This document shows positions 45,064 to 61,435 of a stretch of 64,000 bases of DNA, piece by piece. Under the pieces are notes generated by a model. That model saw only the letters and a list, made by a program, of their open reading frames with translations. It had not been told where the DNA came from and ran no database searches. A program made the translations under genes and the position numbers. Position 1 is the first letter of the stretch, and every line of letters starts with the position of its first letter. This DNA is from Paracoccus sp. S3-43 (GTDB taxonomy: Bacteria; Pseudomonadota; Alphaproteobacteria; Rhodobacterales; Rhodobacteraceae), in contig NZ_CP119082.1 in NCBI RefSeq assembly GCF_029027965.1, forward strand, positions 1,964,001-2,028,000. The letters run 5' to 3'.

Positions 45064-46632
45064 TCAATGGCTGGCGTCGGCAGTGTCCGCCTGGGCGGTC
45101 ACGGCCAGCCCGTCGCGCGCCTCATGCGGCAGGGCCTGATGATAGTTGACCAGCAGCGCCTGAACGGCGGGGCCGGTGATGTCGGTGACGGCGCGCGGAT
45201 AGACGCCCAGATACAGCGTCATCACGATCAGCGGGGCGAAGATCCATTTCTCGCGCGGGGTCATGTCGGCGATGGTCCTGAGGCTTTCCTTGATCAGCGC
45301 GCCCAGCGTCACCCGGCGATACAGCCACAGCGCATAGCCCGCCGACAGGATCACCCCGGTCGCGGCGACGAAGGCCACCCAGGTGTTGGCCTTGAAGGTG
45401 CCCAGCAGCGTCAGGAATTCGCCCACGAAGCCCGATGTGCCGGGCAGGCCGACATTCGCCATCGTGAAGAACATGAACACCAGGGCATAGACCGGCATCC
45501 GGTTGACCAGCCCGCCATAGGCCTCGATCTCTCGCGTGTGCATCCGGTCGTAGATCACGCCCACCGCCAGGAACAGCGCGCCCGAGACGAAGCCGTGCGA
45601 CAGCATCTGGAAGATCGCCCCGTCCACGCCCTGCTGGTTCGCGGCAAAGATGCCCATCGTCACATAGCCCATATGCGCGACCGAGGAATAGGCGATCAGC
45701 TTCTTCATGTCGGACTGCGCCAGCGCCACCAGCGAGGTATAGACGATGGCGATGGCCGACATCCAGAAGACCAGCGGTTGCAGCATCTCGCTTGCCACCG
45801 GGAACATCGGCAGGCTGAAGCGCAAAAAGCCATAGCCGCCCATCTTCAGCAGCACCGCGGCCAGCACGACCGACCCGGCGGTCGGCGCCTGAACGTGCGC
45901 GTCGGGCAGCCAGGTATGGACCGGCCACATCGGCATCTTGACCGCGAAGCTGGCGAAGAAGGCCAGAAACAGCAGCGTCTGCATCCCGCCGACCACGGTC
46001 AGGCCCAGAACGCGCATCGTTTCCGACGGGAAGTCGAAGGCCAGAAGCTGCGCGATGTCGGTGGTGCCCGCCGTCCGCGCCATGGCGATCATCGCGACCA
46101 GCATCAGCACCGAGCCGAGGAAGGTATAGAGGAAGAACTTGAACGTCGCGTAGATGCGGTTCGCGCCCCCCCAGATGCCGATGATCAGGAACATCGGGAT
46201 CAGTCCAGCCTCGAAGAACAGGTAGAACAGGATCAGATCCAGCGCGGTGAACACGCCGATCATCAGCCCTTCCAGCACCAGGAAGGCGATCATGTATTCC
46301 TTGACGCGGGTCTTCACGTCCCAGGCGGACAGGATCGTCAGCGGCATCAGGAAGGTGGTCAGCAGCACGAACAGGACCGAGATCCCGTCGACGCCCATCC
46401 GATAGCGCAGGCCCATGATCCAGGGATGATCCTCGACGAACTGGAAGCCGGTATCCGCCGGATCGAAGCCCGCCAGCACGAACAGCGAAATCAGGAAGGT
46501 CGCCGTGGTCGCGATCAGCGCCAGCCATTTGGCGTTGCGCTGCGCGGCCTCGTCCTCTCCGCGCAGGAACAGGGCCAGGATCGCCGCCGCGACGATGGGC
46601 AGGAAGGTGATGATCGAAAGAAGGTTCGTCAT
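45064..46632 (-). CDS. nuoM: NADH-quinone oxidoreductase subunit M
   Basis: A 522-residue antiporter-like membrane subunit (Nqo13) with 14 helices. Diagnostic strings are [17 protein letters not shown] ([14 protein letters not shown]), [19 protein letters not shown] and [15 protein letters not shown]. It pumps protons together with NuoL and NuoN. The stop lies 10 bp before nuoN; the start is 1 bp after nuoL. Confidence 0.96.
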   Translation of the reverse strand: MTNLLSIITFLPIVAAAILALFLRGEDEAAQRNAKWLALIATTATFLISLFVLAGFDPADTGFQFVEDHPWIMGLRYRMGVDGISVLFVLLTTFLMPLTILSAWDVKTRVKEYMIAFLVLEGLMIGVFTALDLILFYLFFEAGLIPMFLIIGIWGGANRIYATFKFFLYTFLGSVLMLVAMIAMARTAGTTDIAQLLAFDFPSETMRVLGLTVVGGMQTLLFLAFFASFAVKMPMWPVHTWLPDAHVQAPTAGSVVLAAVLLKMGGYGFLRFSLPMFPVASEMLQPLVFWMSAIAIVYTSLVALAQSDMKKLIAYSSVAHMGYVTMGIFAANQQGVDGAIFQMLSHGFVSGALFLAVGVIYDRMHTREIEAYGGLVNRMPVYALVFMFFTMANVGLPGTSGFVGEFLTLLGTFKANTWVAFVAATGVILSAGYALWLYRRVTLGALIKESLRTIADMTPREKWIFAPLIVMTLYLGVYPRAVTDITGPAVQALLVNYHQALPHEARDGLAVTAQADTADASH

Positions 46633-46633
46633 G

Positions 46634-48865
46634 TCAGTGCGCGCCCCGCGTCATCACCCAGATCAGCAAGCCCACGATGCCGATGACCATCGCGAAGGCA
46701 TAATGGAACAGATAGCCCGACTGAACGCGTCCGGCGAAGCGGGTCAGGCGCGGGATCAGCCCCATCGCCACCCCGTTGATGGCGCCGTCGATAACCGCCC
46801 CGTCACCGCCCGTCCACAGCTTGCGGCCGATCCACTGCGCGGGCCGGACGAAGACAAAGTCATAGATCTCGTCGAAATACCACTTGTTCAGCAGGAACCG
46901 ATACAGCGCGGGCTGCTGCGCCGCCAGCCGCGCGGGCGCGTCGGGATAGCGGATATACATCAGCCAGGACAGGCCAAGCCCGATCAGCATCGCCACGAAG
47001 GGCGACAGCTTCACCCAGACGGGGACCGAATGGGCGTCGTGCATGACGTGGTTGTCGGACCGCATGAAGATCGCGCCGCGTTCGAACCCGGCAAGCGCGG
47101 CGTGGCCATCGCCTGCGGTTTCCTCGGCCGGGTCGCCGGCGGCAGCGGCGGCGGCATGGGTCGCGGCGCCTTCCGGTTCGCCATGCGGCGCCTCGGCCAC
47201 GGCGCCGTCAAGCGCCTCGCCATGGCCGCCCTCGGCCTGTTCATGCGCGATCTCGGGCAGGCCGAAGAAACGCTGCACGTTGTCTCCGAAGAAGCTGCCG
47301 TACCAGATCATGCCCGCGAAGATCGCGCCCAGGGCCAGGACGCCCAGCGGAACGGTCATCACCGGCGGGCTTTCATGGGCGTGGTGATGCGCGTGCAGCG
47401 GGTCGTGATGCCCGTGGTCGTCATGGTCATGGCCGTGGGCGGCGGACGGCTGGACTTCCTCCTCGGCCTTGATTTCGGCATCCCAGACCCTTTGCGGACG
47501 CGGCGCGCCCCAGAAGGTCAGGAACATCAGCCGCCAGCTATAGAAGCTGGTCATCAGCGCCGCGATCACCAGCAGCCAGAAGGCATAGCCCACGCCCGAG
47601 GCATAGGCGCTTTCGATCACGGCGTCCTTGGACAGGAAGCCCGCGAAGCCGATATGGGTCAGCGGAATGCCGACGCCGGTGATGGCCAGCGTGCCGATCA
47701 GCATGGCGGCGAAGGTCAGGGGGATCTTCTTCCTCAGCCCGCCATAGTTCCGCATGTCCTGTTCGTGGTGCATGGCGTGGATCACCGACCCGGCCCCCAG
47801 GAACAGCATCGCCTTGAAGAAGGCGTGCGTGAACAGGTGGAACATGGCGACCGAATAGACGCCGACGCCCGCCGCCACGAACATATAGCCCAGTTGCGAA
47901 CAGGTCGAATAGGCGATCACCCGCTTGATGTCGTTCTGCACCAGGCCCACGGTCGCGGCGAAGAACGCGGTCGAGGCGCCGATGATCGTCACGAACATCT
48001 TGGCCTCGGGCGCGAATTCGAACAGCGGCGACATGCGGCAGACCAGGAACACGCCTGCCGTCACCATGGTCGCGGCGTGGATCAGGGCGGACACCGGGGT
48101 TGGGCCCTCCATCGCGTCCGGCAGCCAGGTGTGCAGGAACAGCTGCGCCGATTTGCCCATGGCGCCGATGAACAGCAGCACCGCCAGCAGGTTCACGGCG
48201 TTCCAGTCGGCCCACAGGAAATGCATCCGCGCCTGCGCGAGTTCGTCCACCTGGGCGAAGATCGCGTCGAACTGGATGGATCCCGTCATCCACCACAGCC
48301 CGAAGATCCCCAGCAGGAAGCCGAAATCGCCGACCCGGTTCACGATGAAGGCCTTCATCGCGGCGGCGTTGGCCGAGGGCTTGCGGTAATAGAAGCCGAT
48401 CAGCAGGTAGGATGCGACGCCCACCCCCTCCCAGCCAAAGAACATTTGCAGCAGGTTGTCCGCCGTCACCAGCATCAGCATCGCGAAGGTGAAGAAGGAC
48501 AGATAGGCGAAGAAGCGCGCCTTGTAATGTTCGTGATGGGTCCAGTTGTCGTCATGGGCCATGTAGCCCATCGAATACAGATGGACGAGCGCCGAGACCG
48601 TGGTGACGACGATCAGCATCACCGCCGTCAGGCGGTCCAGCCGGATCGCCCATTCGCTGCTGAAATCGCCCGAGACGATCCAGTCCAGCACCGGAATATG
48701 CTGCGTTTCCCCGTTGAAGCCCAGAAACGCGATCCAGGAAAACAGCGCGCAGACGAACAGGACGCCGGTCGTCAGAAGCTGCGCGGCCTTTTCCCCGATC
48801 ACGCGCCAGCCGAAACCGGCGATCAGCGCGGCCAGAAGCGGCGCGAACAGGATGAATTGCACCAT
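46634..48865 (-). CDS. nuoL: NADH-quinone oxidoreductase subunit L, with His-rich loop
   Basis: A 743-residue antiporter-like subunit (Nqo12) with the long lateral helix at the C-terminus. Diagnostic strings are [17 protein letters not shown] and [19 protein letters not shown]. Compared with E. coli NuoL (613 residues) it has extra loops: a His/Asp-rich stretch near residues 475-500 with about a dozen histidines and an Ala/Glu-rich stretch near residues 545-585. Both should lie outside the membrane. Confidence 0.95.
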   Translation of the reverse strand: MVQFILFAPLLAALIAGFGWRVIGEKAAQLLTTGVLFVCALFSWIAFLGFNGETQHIPVLDWIVSGDFSSEWAIRLDRLTAVMLIVVTTVSALVHLYSMGYMAHDDNWTHHEHYKARFFAYLSFFTFAMLMLVTADNLLQMFFGWEGVGVASYLLIGFYYRKPSANAAAMKAFIVNRVGDFGFLLGIFGLWWMTGSIQFDAIFAQVDELAQARMHFLWADWNAVNLLAVLLFIGAMGKSAQLFLHTWLPDAMEGPTPVSALIHAATMVTAGVFLVCRMSPLFEFAPEAKMFVTIIGASTAFFAATVGLVQNDIKRVIAYSTCSQLGYMFVAAGVGVYSVAMFHLFTHAFFKAMLFLGAGSVIHAMHHEQDMRNYGGLRKKIPLTFAAMLIGTLAITGVGIPLTHIGFAGFLSKDAVIESAYASGVGYAFWLLVIAALMTSFYSWRLMFLTFWGAPRPQRVWDAEIKAEEEVQPSAAHGHDHDDHGHHDPLHAHHHAHESPPVMTVPLGVLALGAIFAGMIWYGSFFGDNVQRFFGLPEIAHEQAEGGHGEALDGAVAEAPHGEPEGAATHAAAAAAGDPAEETAGDGHAALAGFERGAIFMRSDNHVMHDAHSVPVWVKLSPFVAMLIGLGLSWLMYIRYPDAPARLAAQQPALYRFLLNKWYFDEIYDFVFVRPAQWIGRKLWTGGDGAVIDGAINGVAMGLIPRLTRFAGRVQSGYLFHYAFAMVIGIVGLLIWVMTRGAH

Positions 48866-48871
48866 GACCGC

Positions 48872-50924
<2,053 letters not shown>

Positions 50925-50927
50925 TGC

Positions 50928-51959
50928 TTATGCTCCCGCCCAACGGGCCCAGAATGAACCGAATACCTCGAACCGCGCCAGGAAGGCGATCAGCACCACC
51001 CAGCCCAGCGACAGCGGCAAAAACACCTTCCAGCCGATCCGCATCAACTGGTCATAGCGATAGCGCGGCACGATGGCCTTCACCATGGCGAACATCCAGA
51101 ACCAGAAGACCATCTTCAGGAACATCCAGATCGCGCCGTCGGGAATGCCGGGGATGGGCGACAGCCAGCCGCCGAAGAACAGCAGGCTGATCAGCGCGCA
51201 CATCAGCCACATGGCGATATATTCGCCCGCCATGAACAGCAGATAGGGCGTGGACGAATATTCGACCATGAAGCCCGCGACCAGTTCCGATTCCGCCTCG
51301 GCCAGGTCGAAGGGCGGGCGGTTGGTTTCGGCCAAGGCCGAGACGAAGAACAGCACCAGCATCGGGAAATGCGGCAGCCAGTACCAGGACAGCAGCCCCG
51401 CGCCCGCCTGCGCATGGACAATGGCGCTGATGTTCATCGACCCGGTCGAGATGATGACGCCGATGATGATCAGGCCCAGCGACACTTCGTAGCTGATCAT
51501 CTGCGCCGCCGCCCGCAGCGACGACAGGAACGGATATTTCGAGTTCGAGGCCCAGCCGCCCATGATCACGCCATACACCTCTAGCGAGGAGACGGCGAAG
51601 ATGAACAGGATGCCCACGTTGATGTCGGCCATCACCCAGCCCGGCGCGAAGGGGATCGCCACGAAGGCCAGCAGCGCCAGGGTCATCGACAGGAAGGGCG
51701 CCAGGAAGAAGACGAACTTGTCGGCCCCGGCCGGGATGACGATTTCCTTCAGCACGTATTTCAGCGCATCCGCGAAGGTTTGCAGCAGGCCCCAGGGACC
51801 GACCACGTTCGGGCCGCGCCGCATCTGCACGGCGGCCCAGATCTTGCGGTCGCCATAGACCAGAAAGATCAGCGACAGCATGACGAAGGCGATCACCGCC
51901 AGACCCTGCGCCAGCAGCAGGATCGCCATGCCCAGAGAGGATGCCCAGAAATCAGCCAT
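50928..51959 (-). CDS. nuoH: NADH-quinone oxidoreductase subunit H
   Basis: A 343-residue membrane subunit (Nqo8) that forms the quinone channel with NuoB and NuoD. Eight helices; diagnostic strings [21 protein letters not shown] and [18 protein letters not shown] carry the conserved Glu residues of the E-channel. Confidence 0.96.
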   Translation of the reverse strand: MADFWASSLGMAILLLAQGLAVIAFVMLSLIFLVYGDRKIWAAVQMRRGPNVVGPWGLLQTFADALKYVLKEIVIPAGADKFVFFLAPFLSMTLALLAFVAIPFAPGWVMADINVGILFIFAVSSLEVYGVIMGGWASNSKYPFLSSLRAAAQMISYEVSLGLIIIGVIISTGSMNISAIVHAQAGAGLLSWYWLPHFPMLVLFFVSALAETNRPPFDLAEAESELVAGFMVEYSSTPYLLFMAGEYIAMWLMCALISLLFFGGWLSPIPGIPDGAIWMFLKMVFWFWMFAMVKAIVPRYRYDQLMRIGWKVFLPLSLGWVVLIAFLARFEVFGSFWARWAGA

Positions 51960-51975
51960 GCCCGTCCCTATCCCA

Positions 51976-52752
51976 TTACGCGGCGGGAATGCCGCGCGCC
52001 TTGCATTCGCGCAAGGTGTCTTCCGTTTCCATCACCCGCAGGCCCATCGGCTTCTGATCCGACAGCGTGAACGCGGCCCCGATCATCAGCCTGCCGTCGC
52101 GTGTGTCTTGCAGCGTGCGCACATGGCGGCCGTATGGCTCGCCATTCCGCTTGGCCCAGCCGGCCAACGCGCAGGTGGCATACGAGAAGGCGATATCGGC
52201 GTCCACCCCCTCGCGCAAGTTCGCCGTCACCTCGACCAGATCGGTCGATCCCTTGGGATCCAGCGACGCCACGCGGGCGCCCAGGAAATCCTGCGGCTCG
52301 ACCTTCGTGCCGTCGGCCCAGGCAGGCAGGGCGGGCTGGCTGCGGGCCGCGAATTCTTCCAGGGCCTTTTCCTGAGCGGTCTGGCGCGGCGGCAGCCCGT
52401 CCGCCACCACGCCGCCCAGATCCAGATCCAGGTTCGCGTTCAACGCCATCAGATCCGCCTCGGACAGCGCGAAGGCGTCCTGCCCCTCGGGACTGTCCAG
52501 CGTCATGGTCGTCACCTGCCCGTCCGGCTCCAGAATCAGGATCTCTCCCGACTTGGTGGAAATCCGGGCCAGCGTCAGAGCGGCCTTGCCCGACCGCGCG
52601 CCGGGGGTGGCGACCTTGGCGGTCATCGTCTCGGGCTTGGGCTTCGGACGCGCGTCTCCGGCCTCATCCGCGCAGCCCGACAGGATCGCCGCGCCCGCAA
52701 GGGCGGCGATCAGGAACCGGGGCTGGCGGGATGCTGGCCGCATGACGTTCAC
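51976..52752 (-). CDS. Predicted lipoprotein between nuoG and nuoH
   Basis: A 258-residue protein with signal and lipobox ([14 protein letters not shown]), Cys at about residue 26. The mature part has no motif I know. It overlaps nuoG by ATGA (52749-52752). An intercalated frame at this site is consistent with the extra genes reported in P. denitrificans. A role in complex I is only suggested by position. Confidence 0.72.
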   Translation of the reverse strand: MNVMRPASRQPRFLIAALAGAAILSGCADEAGDARPKPKPETMTAKVATPGARSGKAALTLARISTKSGEILILEPDGQVTTMTLDSPEGQDAFALSEADLMALNANLDLDLGGVVADGLPPRQTAQEKALEEFAARSQPALPAWADGTKVEPQDFLGARVASLDPKGSTDLVEVTANLREGVDADIAFSYATCALAGWAKRNGEPYGRHVRTLQDTRDGRLMIGAAFTLSDQKPMGLRVMETEDTLRECKARGIPAA

Positions 52753-54767
52753 TCGGCCGCAAGGGCGGGCGCGTTGCGCGCCGCGGCCATCCGCGACAAT
52801 TCCCCCATCAGGGGCGAGCTGCGCGCGATCGGGTTGGTCAGGTAGAAATCCTTGACCGCCGGGCGGAAACCCGCATGGCCCATGTCCAGCCGCGGCAAGG
52901 GCTGCCAGTCGTTTTGCGTCACCTGGTCGATCTGGCCCAGATGCGGCACCGCCCCCACCAGGGCGCGGCGCAGTTGCGGCAGGCTGTCCCAGGGCAGGGT
53001 CGCGCCCAGGTCGGCCGACAGCGCGCGCAGGATCGCCCAGTTCTCCTTGGCCTCGCCCGGCGCGAAATTGGCGCGCAGGGCCAGTTGCGGACGGCCTTCG
53101 GTATTCACGAACAGGCCCGTTTCCTCGGTATAGCAGGCGCCGGGCAGGATGATGTCGGCACGATGCGCGCCGCGATCCCCGTGGCTGCCCTGATAGATCA
53201 CGAACGGGCCGGAGGCCACGTCCACCTCGTCCGCGCCCAGGTTGTAGATCACCTCGGCGCCCTCGATGGCGGCGGTCAGACCGCCCTCGGTCACCGCGCC
53301 CACATCCATCGCGCCCACGCGGGACGCGGCGGTGTGCAGGACCAGCAGCTTGCAGTCGTCCAGCTCGCAGATGCGCATGGCATTGGCCAGCACCGCCTCT
53401 CCATCCGCCTCGCGCAGGGCGCCCTGGCCGACGATGACGATGCCCGGCGTGCCCTGGCTCGACTGGAAATCACCCTTGACCAGTTCCGACAGCGCTGTGC
53501 GATCAACACCGTGGTGGTGATAGTCATAGGTCAGATCGGCCGCCTGCCCGACCAACGCCACCTGCGCGCCATGCGCCCAGGCCTTGCGGATCCGCGCGTT
53601 CAGCACCGGCGCCTCATCGCGCGGGTTGGTGCCGATCAGCAGGATGCGCTTGGCCGTGTCGATATCGGCGATGGTCGCGGTGCCGACATAGGCCGAACGG
53701 TTGCCCGCAGGCAGGCGCGCCCCGTCGGTGCGGCATTCGACGGTCCCGCCCAGACCCTCGACCAGGTGCTTGAGGCTGAAGGCCGCCTCGACCGGGACCA
53801 GATCGCCGACCAGACCGGCAACCTTGCGGCCCTTCATCGCGCTTGCCGCCGCAGTCAGCGCCTCGTCCCAGGTGGCCGGGCGCAGCTTGCCGTTCTGACG
53901 GATATAGGGCTGGTCCAGCCGCTGGCGGCGCAGCCCGTCCCAGACGAAGCGGGTCTTGTCGCTGATCCATTCCTCGTTCACGCCGTCATGGTTGCGCGGC
54001 AGGATCCGCATCACCTCGCGGCCCTTCACGTCGACGCGGATATTGCTGCCAAGCGCGTCCATCACGTCGATGGTTTCCGTCTTGCGCAATTCCCAGGGCC
54101 GCGCGGTGAAGGCATAGGGCTTGCTGACAAGCGCCCCCACCGGGCACAGGTCGATGATGTTGCCTTGCAGGTTCGAGGCCAGCGTTTCGTTCAGATAGCT
54201 GGTGATCTCGCTGTCCTCGCCGCGCCCGGTCTGCCCCATCTGGCTGATGCCCGCGACCTCGGTCGTGAAGCGGACGCAGCGGGTGCAGCTGATGCAGCGG
54301 GTCATGTGGGTTTCGACCAGCGGGCCCAGGTTCAGTTCCTCGGATGCGCGCTTGGGTTCGCGATAGCGGCTGAAATCCACGCCGTAAGCCATGGCCTGGT
54401 CTTGCAGATCGCATTCGCCGCCCTGGTCGCAGATCGGGCAGTCCAGCGGATGGTTGATCAGCAGGAATTCCATCACGCCTTCCCGCGCCTTCTTGACCAT
54501 GGGCGAGTTGGTGCGGATTTCCGAGGGCGCGCCATCGGGGCCGGGACGCAGATCCTTGACCTGCATGGCGCAGGACGCGGCGGGCTTGGGGGGGCCGCCC
54601 ACGACCTCGACCAGGCACATCCGGCAGTTGCCCGCGATGGACAGGCGTTCGTGATAGCAGAAGCGCGGGATCTCGATCCCCGCCTGTTCGCAGGCCTGGA
54701 TCAGGGTCAGGTTGGGATCGACCGCAATCTCGGTCCCGTCGATCTTGATCGTGCGCAAATCGGCCAT
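52749..54767 (-). CDS. nuoG: NADH-quinone oxidoreductase subunit G
   Basis: A 672-residue iron-sulfur subunit (Nqo3). Clusters: a 2Fe-2S set at the start ([23 protein letters not shown]), a His-coordinated 4Fe-4S ([16 protein letters not shown] region) and 4Fe-4[11 protein letters not shown]. The C-terminal molybdopterin-oxidoreductase-like domain is retained without cofactor, as in the family. Confidence 0.95.
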   Translation of the reverse strand: MADLRTIKIDGTEIAVDPNLTLIQACEQAGIEIPRFCYHERLSIAGNCRMCLVEVVGGPPKPAASCAMQVKDLRPGPDGAPSEIRTNSPMVKKAREGVMEFLLINHPLDCPICDQGGECDLQDQAMAYGVDFSRYREPKRASEELNLGPLVETHMTRCISCTRCVRFTTEVAGISQMGQTGRGEDSEITSYLNETLASNLQGNIIDLCPVGALVSKPYAFTARPWELRKTETIDVMDALGSNIRVDVKGREVMRILPRNHDGVNEEWISDKTRFVWDGLRRQRLDQPYIRQNGKLRPATWDEALTAAASAMKGRKVAGLVGDLVPVEAAFSLKHLVEGLGGTVECRTDGARLPAGNRSAYVGTATIADIDTAKRILLIGTNPRDEAPVLNARIRKAWAHGAQVALVGQAADLTYDYHHHGVDRTALSELVKGDFQSSQGTPGIVIVGQGALREADGEAVLANAMRICELDDCKLLVLHTAASRVGAMDVGAVTEGGLTAAIEGAEVIYNLGADEVDVASGPFVIYQGSHGDRGAHRADIILPGACYTEETGLFVNTEGRPQLALRANFAPGEAKENWAILRALSADLGATLPWDSLPQLRRALVGAVPHLGQIDQVTQNDWQPLPRLDMGHAGFRPAVKDFYLTNPIARSSPLMGELSRMAAARNAPALAAE

Positions 54768-54779
54768 CGGCTTTCTTCC

Positions 54780-56530
<1,751 letters not shown>

Positions 56531-56746
56531 TCACGCCTTCCTGCGCCGCCAGATACGCCAGGTCACCAGCAGCGACCAGACAAAAGCTCCGATGGCGGCC
56601 AGGTCCGCCAGAAAGGCCCACCTGCCCGCCCAGTTATAATGGATGCCAAGGGCCTGAACCAGCAGCCACAGGCACATGGCCAGGGCGATGACGATGGCGA
56701 CCAGGCGCATCTGCGCCGCGTCGCGATCCTGCCCGGTTCCGCCCAT
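56531..56746 (-). CDS. Small DUF5337-like membrane protein between nuoE and nuoF
   Basis: A 71-residue protein with two hydrophobic helices (LVAIVIALAMCLWLLVQALG and AFLADLAAIGAFVWSLLV) and a basic C-terminus WRRRKA. It resembles DUF5337, a Rhodobacteraceae family at this operon site. It could assist assembly of the membrane arm; that is inference. Confidence 0.72.
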   Translation of the reverse strand: MGGTGQDRDAAQMRLVAIVIALAMCLWLLVQALGIHYNWAGRWAFLADLAAIGAFVWSLLVTWRIWRRRKA

Positions 56747-56764
56747 CTCCGCCCCCTTGGCCGC

Positions 56765-57682
56765 CTAACGGTCCGTTTCGCCGTCCTTCTGTTCCGCTTC
56801 CTCGATGCCGCGCACGCCCGCCGGGGCGCGGTCCGAGACCGGGCGCGCGGCCGATGCCGCCTGCGCCTCCTGTTCGGTCACGCCGGTCGCGTCAGCCGGG
56901 GCGCCCTCGGCCGGGCGCGGCTCGTGTTCCGGCGCGGTGTCCCGGCCGGTCCGGTCGTCGACGGCGGCCTGGGGCTTGCGCAGCCATTTGGTCAGGATCG
57001 GAACCTCGGTCCCGTCGATGCGCTTGACCGTCTCGCCGAGGTCGCGGGCCAGCGCCACGCTGGCGTTCCGGTCGTCGCCCTGCCCCTTCAGGTCGGGCAA
57101 GGCGACCGGCCCGCCCAGCGGTTCCGAGGAATAGCGCCCGTTCTGCGGTCCCGGCAGCGGCACCCGACCGGCCGAGAAGGCGTCGATCAGTTCCTCCAGC
57201 TTCTGCGGGGTCAGATCCTCGTAGAAATCCTTGCCGATCTGGGCCATCGGCGCATTGGTGCAGGCGCCCAGGCACTCGACCTCTTCCCAACTGAACTGGC
57301 CGTCGGCCGAGACGGTATGCGGCGTCGGCGCGATCTTGCGCTTGCAGACCTCGATCAGCGCCTCGGCCCCGCAGATCATGCAGGTGGTGGTGCCGCAAAT
57401 CTGGATATTCGCAACCGAACCAACGGGCTGAAGCTGGAACATGAAGTAGAATGTCGCGACTTCCAGCGCCCGGATATAGGCCATCCCCAGCAGGTCGGCG
57501 CAATATTCGATGGCGGGCCGCGACAGCCAGCCCTCCTGTTCCTGGGCGCGCCACAGGATCGGGATGATCGCCGATTGCTGGCGGCCTTCCGGATATTTGG
57601 TCAACTGCGCCCGCGCCCATTCCAGGTTGGCGGGCGTGAATTCAAAGCTGTCCGGCTGGACGGGCGAAAGACGGCGGAGCAT
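56765..57682 (-). CDS. nuoE: NADH-quinone oxidoreductase subunit E with long C-terminal extension
   Basis: A 305-residue 2Fe-2S subunit (Nqo2). The ligands are in [12 protein letters not shown] and [12 protein letters not shown] (cluster N1a). Residues 1 to about 165 are the conserved thioredoxin-like core. The remaining 140 are an extension rich in Ala, Pro, Glu and Thr, longer than in P. denitrificans (239 residues in total). The ATG overlaps the nuoD stop (TGATG). Confidence 0.95.
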   Translation of the reverse strand: MLRRLSPVQPDSFEFTPANLEWARAQLTKYPEGRQQSAIIPILWRAQEQEGWLSRPAIEYCADLLGMAYIRALEVATFYFMFQLQPVGSVANIQICGTTTCMICGAEALIEVCKRKIAPTPHTVSADGQFSWEEVECLGACTNAPMAQIGKDFYEDLTPQKLEELIDAFSAGRVPLPGPQNGRYSSEPLGGPVALPDLKGQGDDRNASVALARDLGETVKRIDGTEVPILTKWLRKPQAAVDDRTGRDTAPEHEPRPAEGAPADATGVTEQEAQAASAARPVSDRAPAGVRGIEEAEQKDGETDR

Positions 57683-58920
57683 CAGCGGTCAACCTCTCCG
57701 AACACGATGTCGAGCGTGGCGATCAGCGCGGGCACATCGGCCAGCAGATGCCCCCTGCCCATCCAGTCGATCGACTGGAGATGCAGGAATCCCGGCGCGC
57801 GCAGCTTGGCGCGATAGGGTTTGTTGGTCCCGTCGCTGACCAGATAGACGCCGAATTCGCCCTTGGGGGCCTCGACGGCGGCATAGACCTCGCCCGCGGG
57901 AACCCGGAACCCCTCGGTATACAGCTTGAAGTGATGGATCAGGCTTTCCATGTCGCGCTTCATCTCGCCGCGCTTCGGCGGGGTCAGCTTGCCGCGCGCC
58001 AGGATGTCGCCCGCAGGCTCGGCCCGCAGCTTCTGGATGGCCTGCTTCATGATATGGGTCGACTCGCGCATTTCCTGCATCCGGATCAGGAAACGGTCAT
58101 AGCTGTCGCCGTTCTTGCCGATCGGGATCTTGAAGTCGAATTCATCATAGCATTCATAGGGTTGCGACCGGCGCAAATCCCAGGCCAGGCCCGATCCGCG
58201 CGCCATCACCCCCGAATAGCCCCAGTCCAGGGCGTCCTGTTCCGTGGCGATGCCGATGCCGACCAGCCGCTGCTTGAAGATGCGGTTTTCCGTCAGCAGC
58301 GTGTCCAGGTCGTCCACGACCTTGGGGAAATGCTCGCACCAGGCCTCGATATCGTCCAGCAGATCGGGCGGCAGATCCTGATGCACCCCGCCCGGCCGGA
58401 AATAGGCCGCGTGCAGCCGCGCCCCGCAGGCGCGTTCGTAAAAGATCATCAGCTGCTCGCGCGCTTCGAAGCCCCACAGGGGCGGGGTCAGCGCGCCCAC
58501 GTCCATTGCGCCGGTGGTCAGGCCCAGCAGATGATTGAGGATCCGGCCGATTTCCGAATACAGCACCCGGATCAGGCTGGCGCGGCGCGGCACGACCGTT
58601 CCGGTCAGCCGTTCGATCGCCAGGCACCAGGCATGTTCCTGGTTCATCGGCGAGACGTAATCCAGCCGGTCGAAATAGGGCAGGTTTTGCAGATAGGTCC
58701 GGCTTTCCATCAGCTTTTCGGTGCCGCGATGCAGCAGGCCGATATGCGGGTCGGCACGCTCCACCACCTCGCCGTCCAGTTCCAGAACCATGCGCAGCAC
58801 GCCATGCGCCGCCGGATGCTGGGGACCGAAGTTGATGTTGAAGTTGCGGATCTTCTGTTCGCCGACCAGAGTGTCGGACGATCCGTCGTCATAGCTGTTG
58901 ATGCGGATATCGCCGTCCAT
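57682..58920 (-). CDS. nuoD: NADH-quinone oxidoreductase subunit D
   Basis: A 412-residue hydrogenase-like subunit (Nqo4) at the quinone site. Strings: [14 protein letters not shown] with the quinone-ligating His, [20 protein letters not shown] and the C-terminal RAPGFLHLQ. Closely packed with nuoC (4 bp) and nuoE (overlap). Confidence 0.97.
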   Translation of the reverse strand: MDGDIRINSYDDGSSDTLVGEQKIRNFNINFGPQHPAAHGVLRMVLELDGEVVERADPHIGLLHRGTEKLMESRTYLQNLPYFDRLDYVSPMNQEHAWCLAIERLTGTVVPRRASLIRVLYSEIGRILNHLLGLTTGAMDVGALTPPLWGFEAREQLMIFYERACGARLHAAYFRPGGVHQDLPPDLLDDIEAWCEHFPKVVDDLDTLLTENRIFKQRLVGIGIATEQDALDWGYSGVMARGSGLAWDLRRSQPYECYDEFDFKIPIGKNGDSYDRFLIRMQEMRESTHIMKQAIQKLRAEPAGDILARGKLTPPKRGEMKRDMESLIHHFKLYTEGFRVPAGEVYAAVEAPKGEFGVYLVSDGTNKPYRAKLRAPGFLHLQSIDWMGRGHLLADVPALIATLDIVFGEVDR

Positions 58921-58924
58921 GGCC

Positions 58925-59542
58925 TTACCCCTTGGTCTTTTCGTCGCCGGGCAGCACGTATTTCGCGCCCTCCCACGGCGAGAGGAAGTCGAACTGGCGG
59001 TATTCCTGCGTCAGCCGCACCGGTTCATAGACCACGCGCTTTTCGGATTCGTCGTAGCGAACCTCGACATAGCCGGTGGTCGGGAAGTCCTTGCGCAGGG
59101 GATAGCCGCTGAAGCCATAGTCCGTCAGGATGCGCCGCAGGTCCGGATGCCCCGAGAACAGGATCCCGAACATGTCGAAGACCTCGCGCTCGAACCAGTT
59201 GGCGCAAGGGTGGATGCGCACCAGCGAGGGCACAACCTCATCCTCGCGGATCGCCACCTTCACGCGGATGCGCTGGTTCTGGTACATCGACAGCAGGTGC
59301 CAGACCATGTCGAACCGCTGCGCGCGTTCGGGATGATCGACGGCGGTGATGTCCACCAGGGTCGAGAAGCGGCAGCTGCTGTCGCTGCGCAGGAACTCGA
59401 TCAGGTCCACGATGCTGGACAGGGTCGCGGTCACGGTCAGTTCGCCAAAGGCGACGGTCGCGTCCAGAACCTGTTCCCCGCAGCGCAGCTTCAGATGCTC
59501 GGCCAGTTGGTCCAGCGCGTCGATGTCGGGATAGACAGCCAT
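58925..59542 (-). CDS. nuoC: NADH-quinone oxidoreductase subunit C
   Basis: A 205-residue peripheral subunit (Nqo5), not fused to NuoD. Conserved: [20 protein letters not shown] and [20 protein letters not shown]. It binds to NuoD in the connecting arm. The separate form fits alphaproteobacteria. Confidence 0.96.
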   Translation of the reverse strand: MAVYPDIDALDQLAEHLKLRCGEQVLDATVAFGELTVTATLSSIVDLIEFLRSDSSCRFSTLVDITAVDHPERAQRFDMVWHLLSMYQNQRIRVKVAIREDEVVPSLVRIHPCANWFEREVFDMFGILFSGHPDLRRILTDYGFSGYPLRKDFPTTGYVEVRYDESEKRVVYEPVRLTQEYRQFDFLSPWEGAKYVLPGDEKTKG

Positions 59543-59545
59543 GGC

Positions 59546-60486
<941 letters not shown>

Positions 60487-60499
60487 TTAGCTGAGCGAC

Positions 60500-60528
60500 C
60501 GTTTAGACCCCTGGGCCGACCGGGTCAA
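60500..60528 (-). promoter_or_regulatory. Candidate sigma-70 promoter of the nuo operon
   Basis: On the - strand, TTGACC (60528-60523) and TAAACG (60505-60500) are separated by 17 bp. The -35 matches consensus at five of six positions, the -10 only at three. It would start transcription about 60 bases before nuoA. No other strong candidate is apparent in the leader. Confidence 0.4.
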
Positions 60529-60686
60529 CGGGGCGTCAAGGTGCCGGGATCGTCCCGCAGCGGTTTGCGGGACGGTCTGACCAGCGGCTGCAGCACCCTC
60601 TGCCTGCCGCCCCGCAACCGGCGCAGCCAGAAGGCAGGCCCGCGCCCATGGCAGACGCATCGGCCCTCCACCCTTCACGCGAAGAA

Positions 60687-60704
60687 GGCAGCCCGAAGGC
60701 TGCC
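60687..60704 (-). terminator. Terminator-like UUCG hairpin after the secreted acidic protein gene
   Basis: A perfect 7-bp stem GGCAGCC/GGCTGCC with a TTCG tetraloop on the - strand, followed by TTCTTCG. It lies 45 bp after the stop of the secreted protein gene. The pyrimidine tract is short, so strength is uncertain. It would separate that gene from nuo. Confidence 0.6.
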
Positions 60705-60748
60705 CTCGCTTTTCCCCCGTCCGCGAAGCGATCAGAGACGTGATGCGC

Positions 60749-61174
60749 TCAAAGACCGGCGGCCTGGCAGTCGGCCAGCGTAATCAGGTCAAGGTTGATG
60801 GAACCCGAGAACTCGTCGGCATCCTGGTTGCCGTCGTTTCCGGTCGTGCTGTCGACCGGAGTGCCGGCGGTCGCGGCCGTGGCAGGATCCGGTGAATCGT
60901 CGTCCACATTCCCCTCGGTGCCCGTGGTCGGCTGGGCGCCGTCCATCGTGCCCGCGTTGGCCGGGGGTGTCGCGTCCGAATCGTCGTCGGCATTGCCGTC
61001 GGCGGGATCGCTGGTGGCCGTGGTCGATCCGGTGGCAAGGGTCTGGCAATGCTGGGTCACCGCAGGCAGATCTGCATCCGAAACCTCCTGATCGCCCACC
61101 ATGGTCTGGGCGAAGGCGGTGGACCCAAGCATGGCGGCAAGGGCAAGCGGGGCGGTAAAGGTCTTGATCTTCAT
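60749..61174 (-). CDS. Secreted acidic Asp/Thr-rich protein
   Basis: A 141-residue protein: signal peptide (MKIKTFTAPLALAAMLGSTA ending FAQ), a short region with a Cys (TQHCQTLATG), a long disordered stretch rich in Asp, Thr, Pro and Gly (repeats of DDDS and TTGxxGN), and a C-terminal Cys (LADCQAAGL). The two cysteines could form a disulfide. No family recognised. AAGGAGG precedes the ATG; upstream in-frame extension lacks a signal peptide. Confidence 0.75.
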   Translation of the reverse strand: MKIKTFTAPLALAAMLGSTAFAQTMVGDQEVSDADLPAVTQHCQTLATGSTTATSDPADGNADDDSDATPPANAGTMDGAQPTTGTEGNVDDDSPDPATAATAGTPVDSTTGNDGNQDADEFSGSINLDLITLADCQAAGL

Positions 61175-61435
61175 CGTATTCCTCCTTCGTTGGCGTTGTG
61201 CTGTCCGATTGGCGAACCAACCCGCAGAGGGGCCGCTTGTTCCCTCGGGCAGAACACGACATTTTGGGTGGCGCTCCAGGAACCACGGACCCGCCGCGCG
61301 CATTCGTCACATCGGGGCGCGCCAGGGTCATTCGGCCGTCCTTCGGCCATGGCCGGTCCTGCGGATCAGCCGATCCGTTGCGCTTGATGTGCCAAAGGGT
61401 TATTTCTGGCGGAACCGCGACGGAAAGGACATGCC

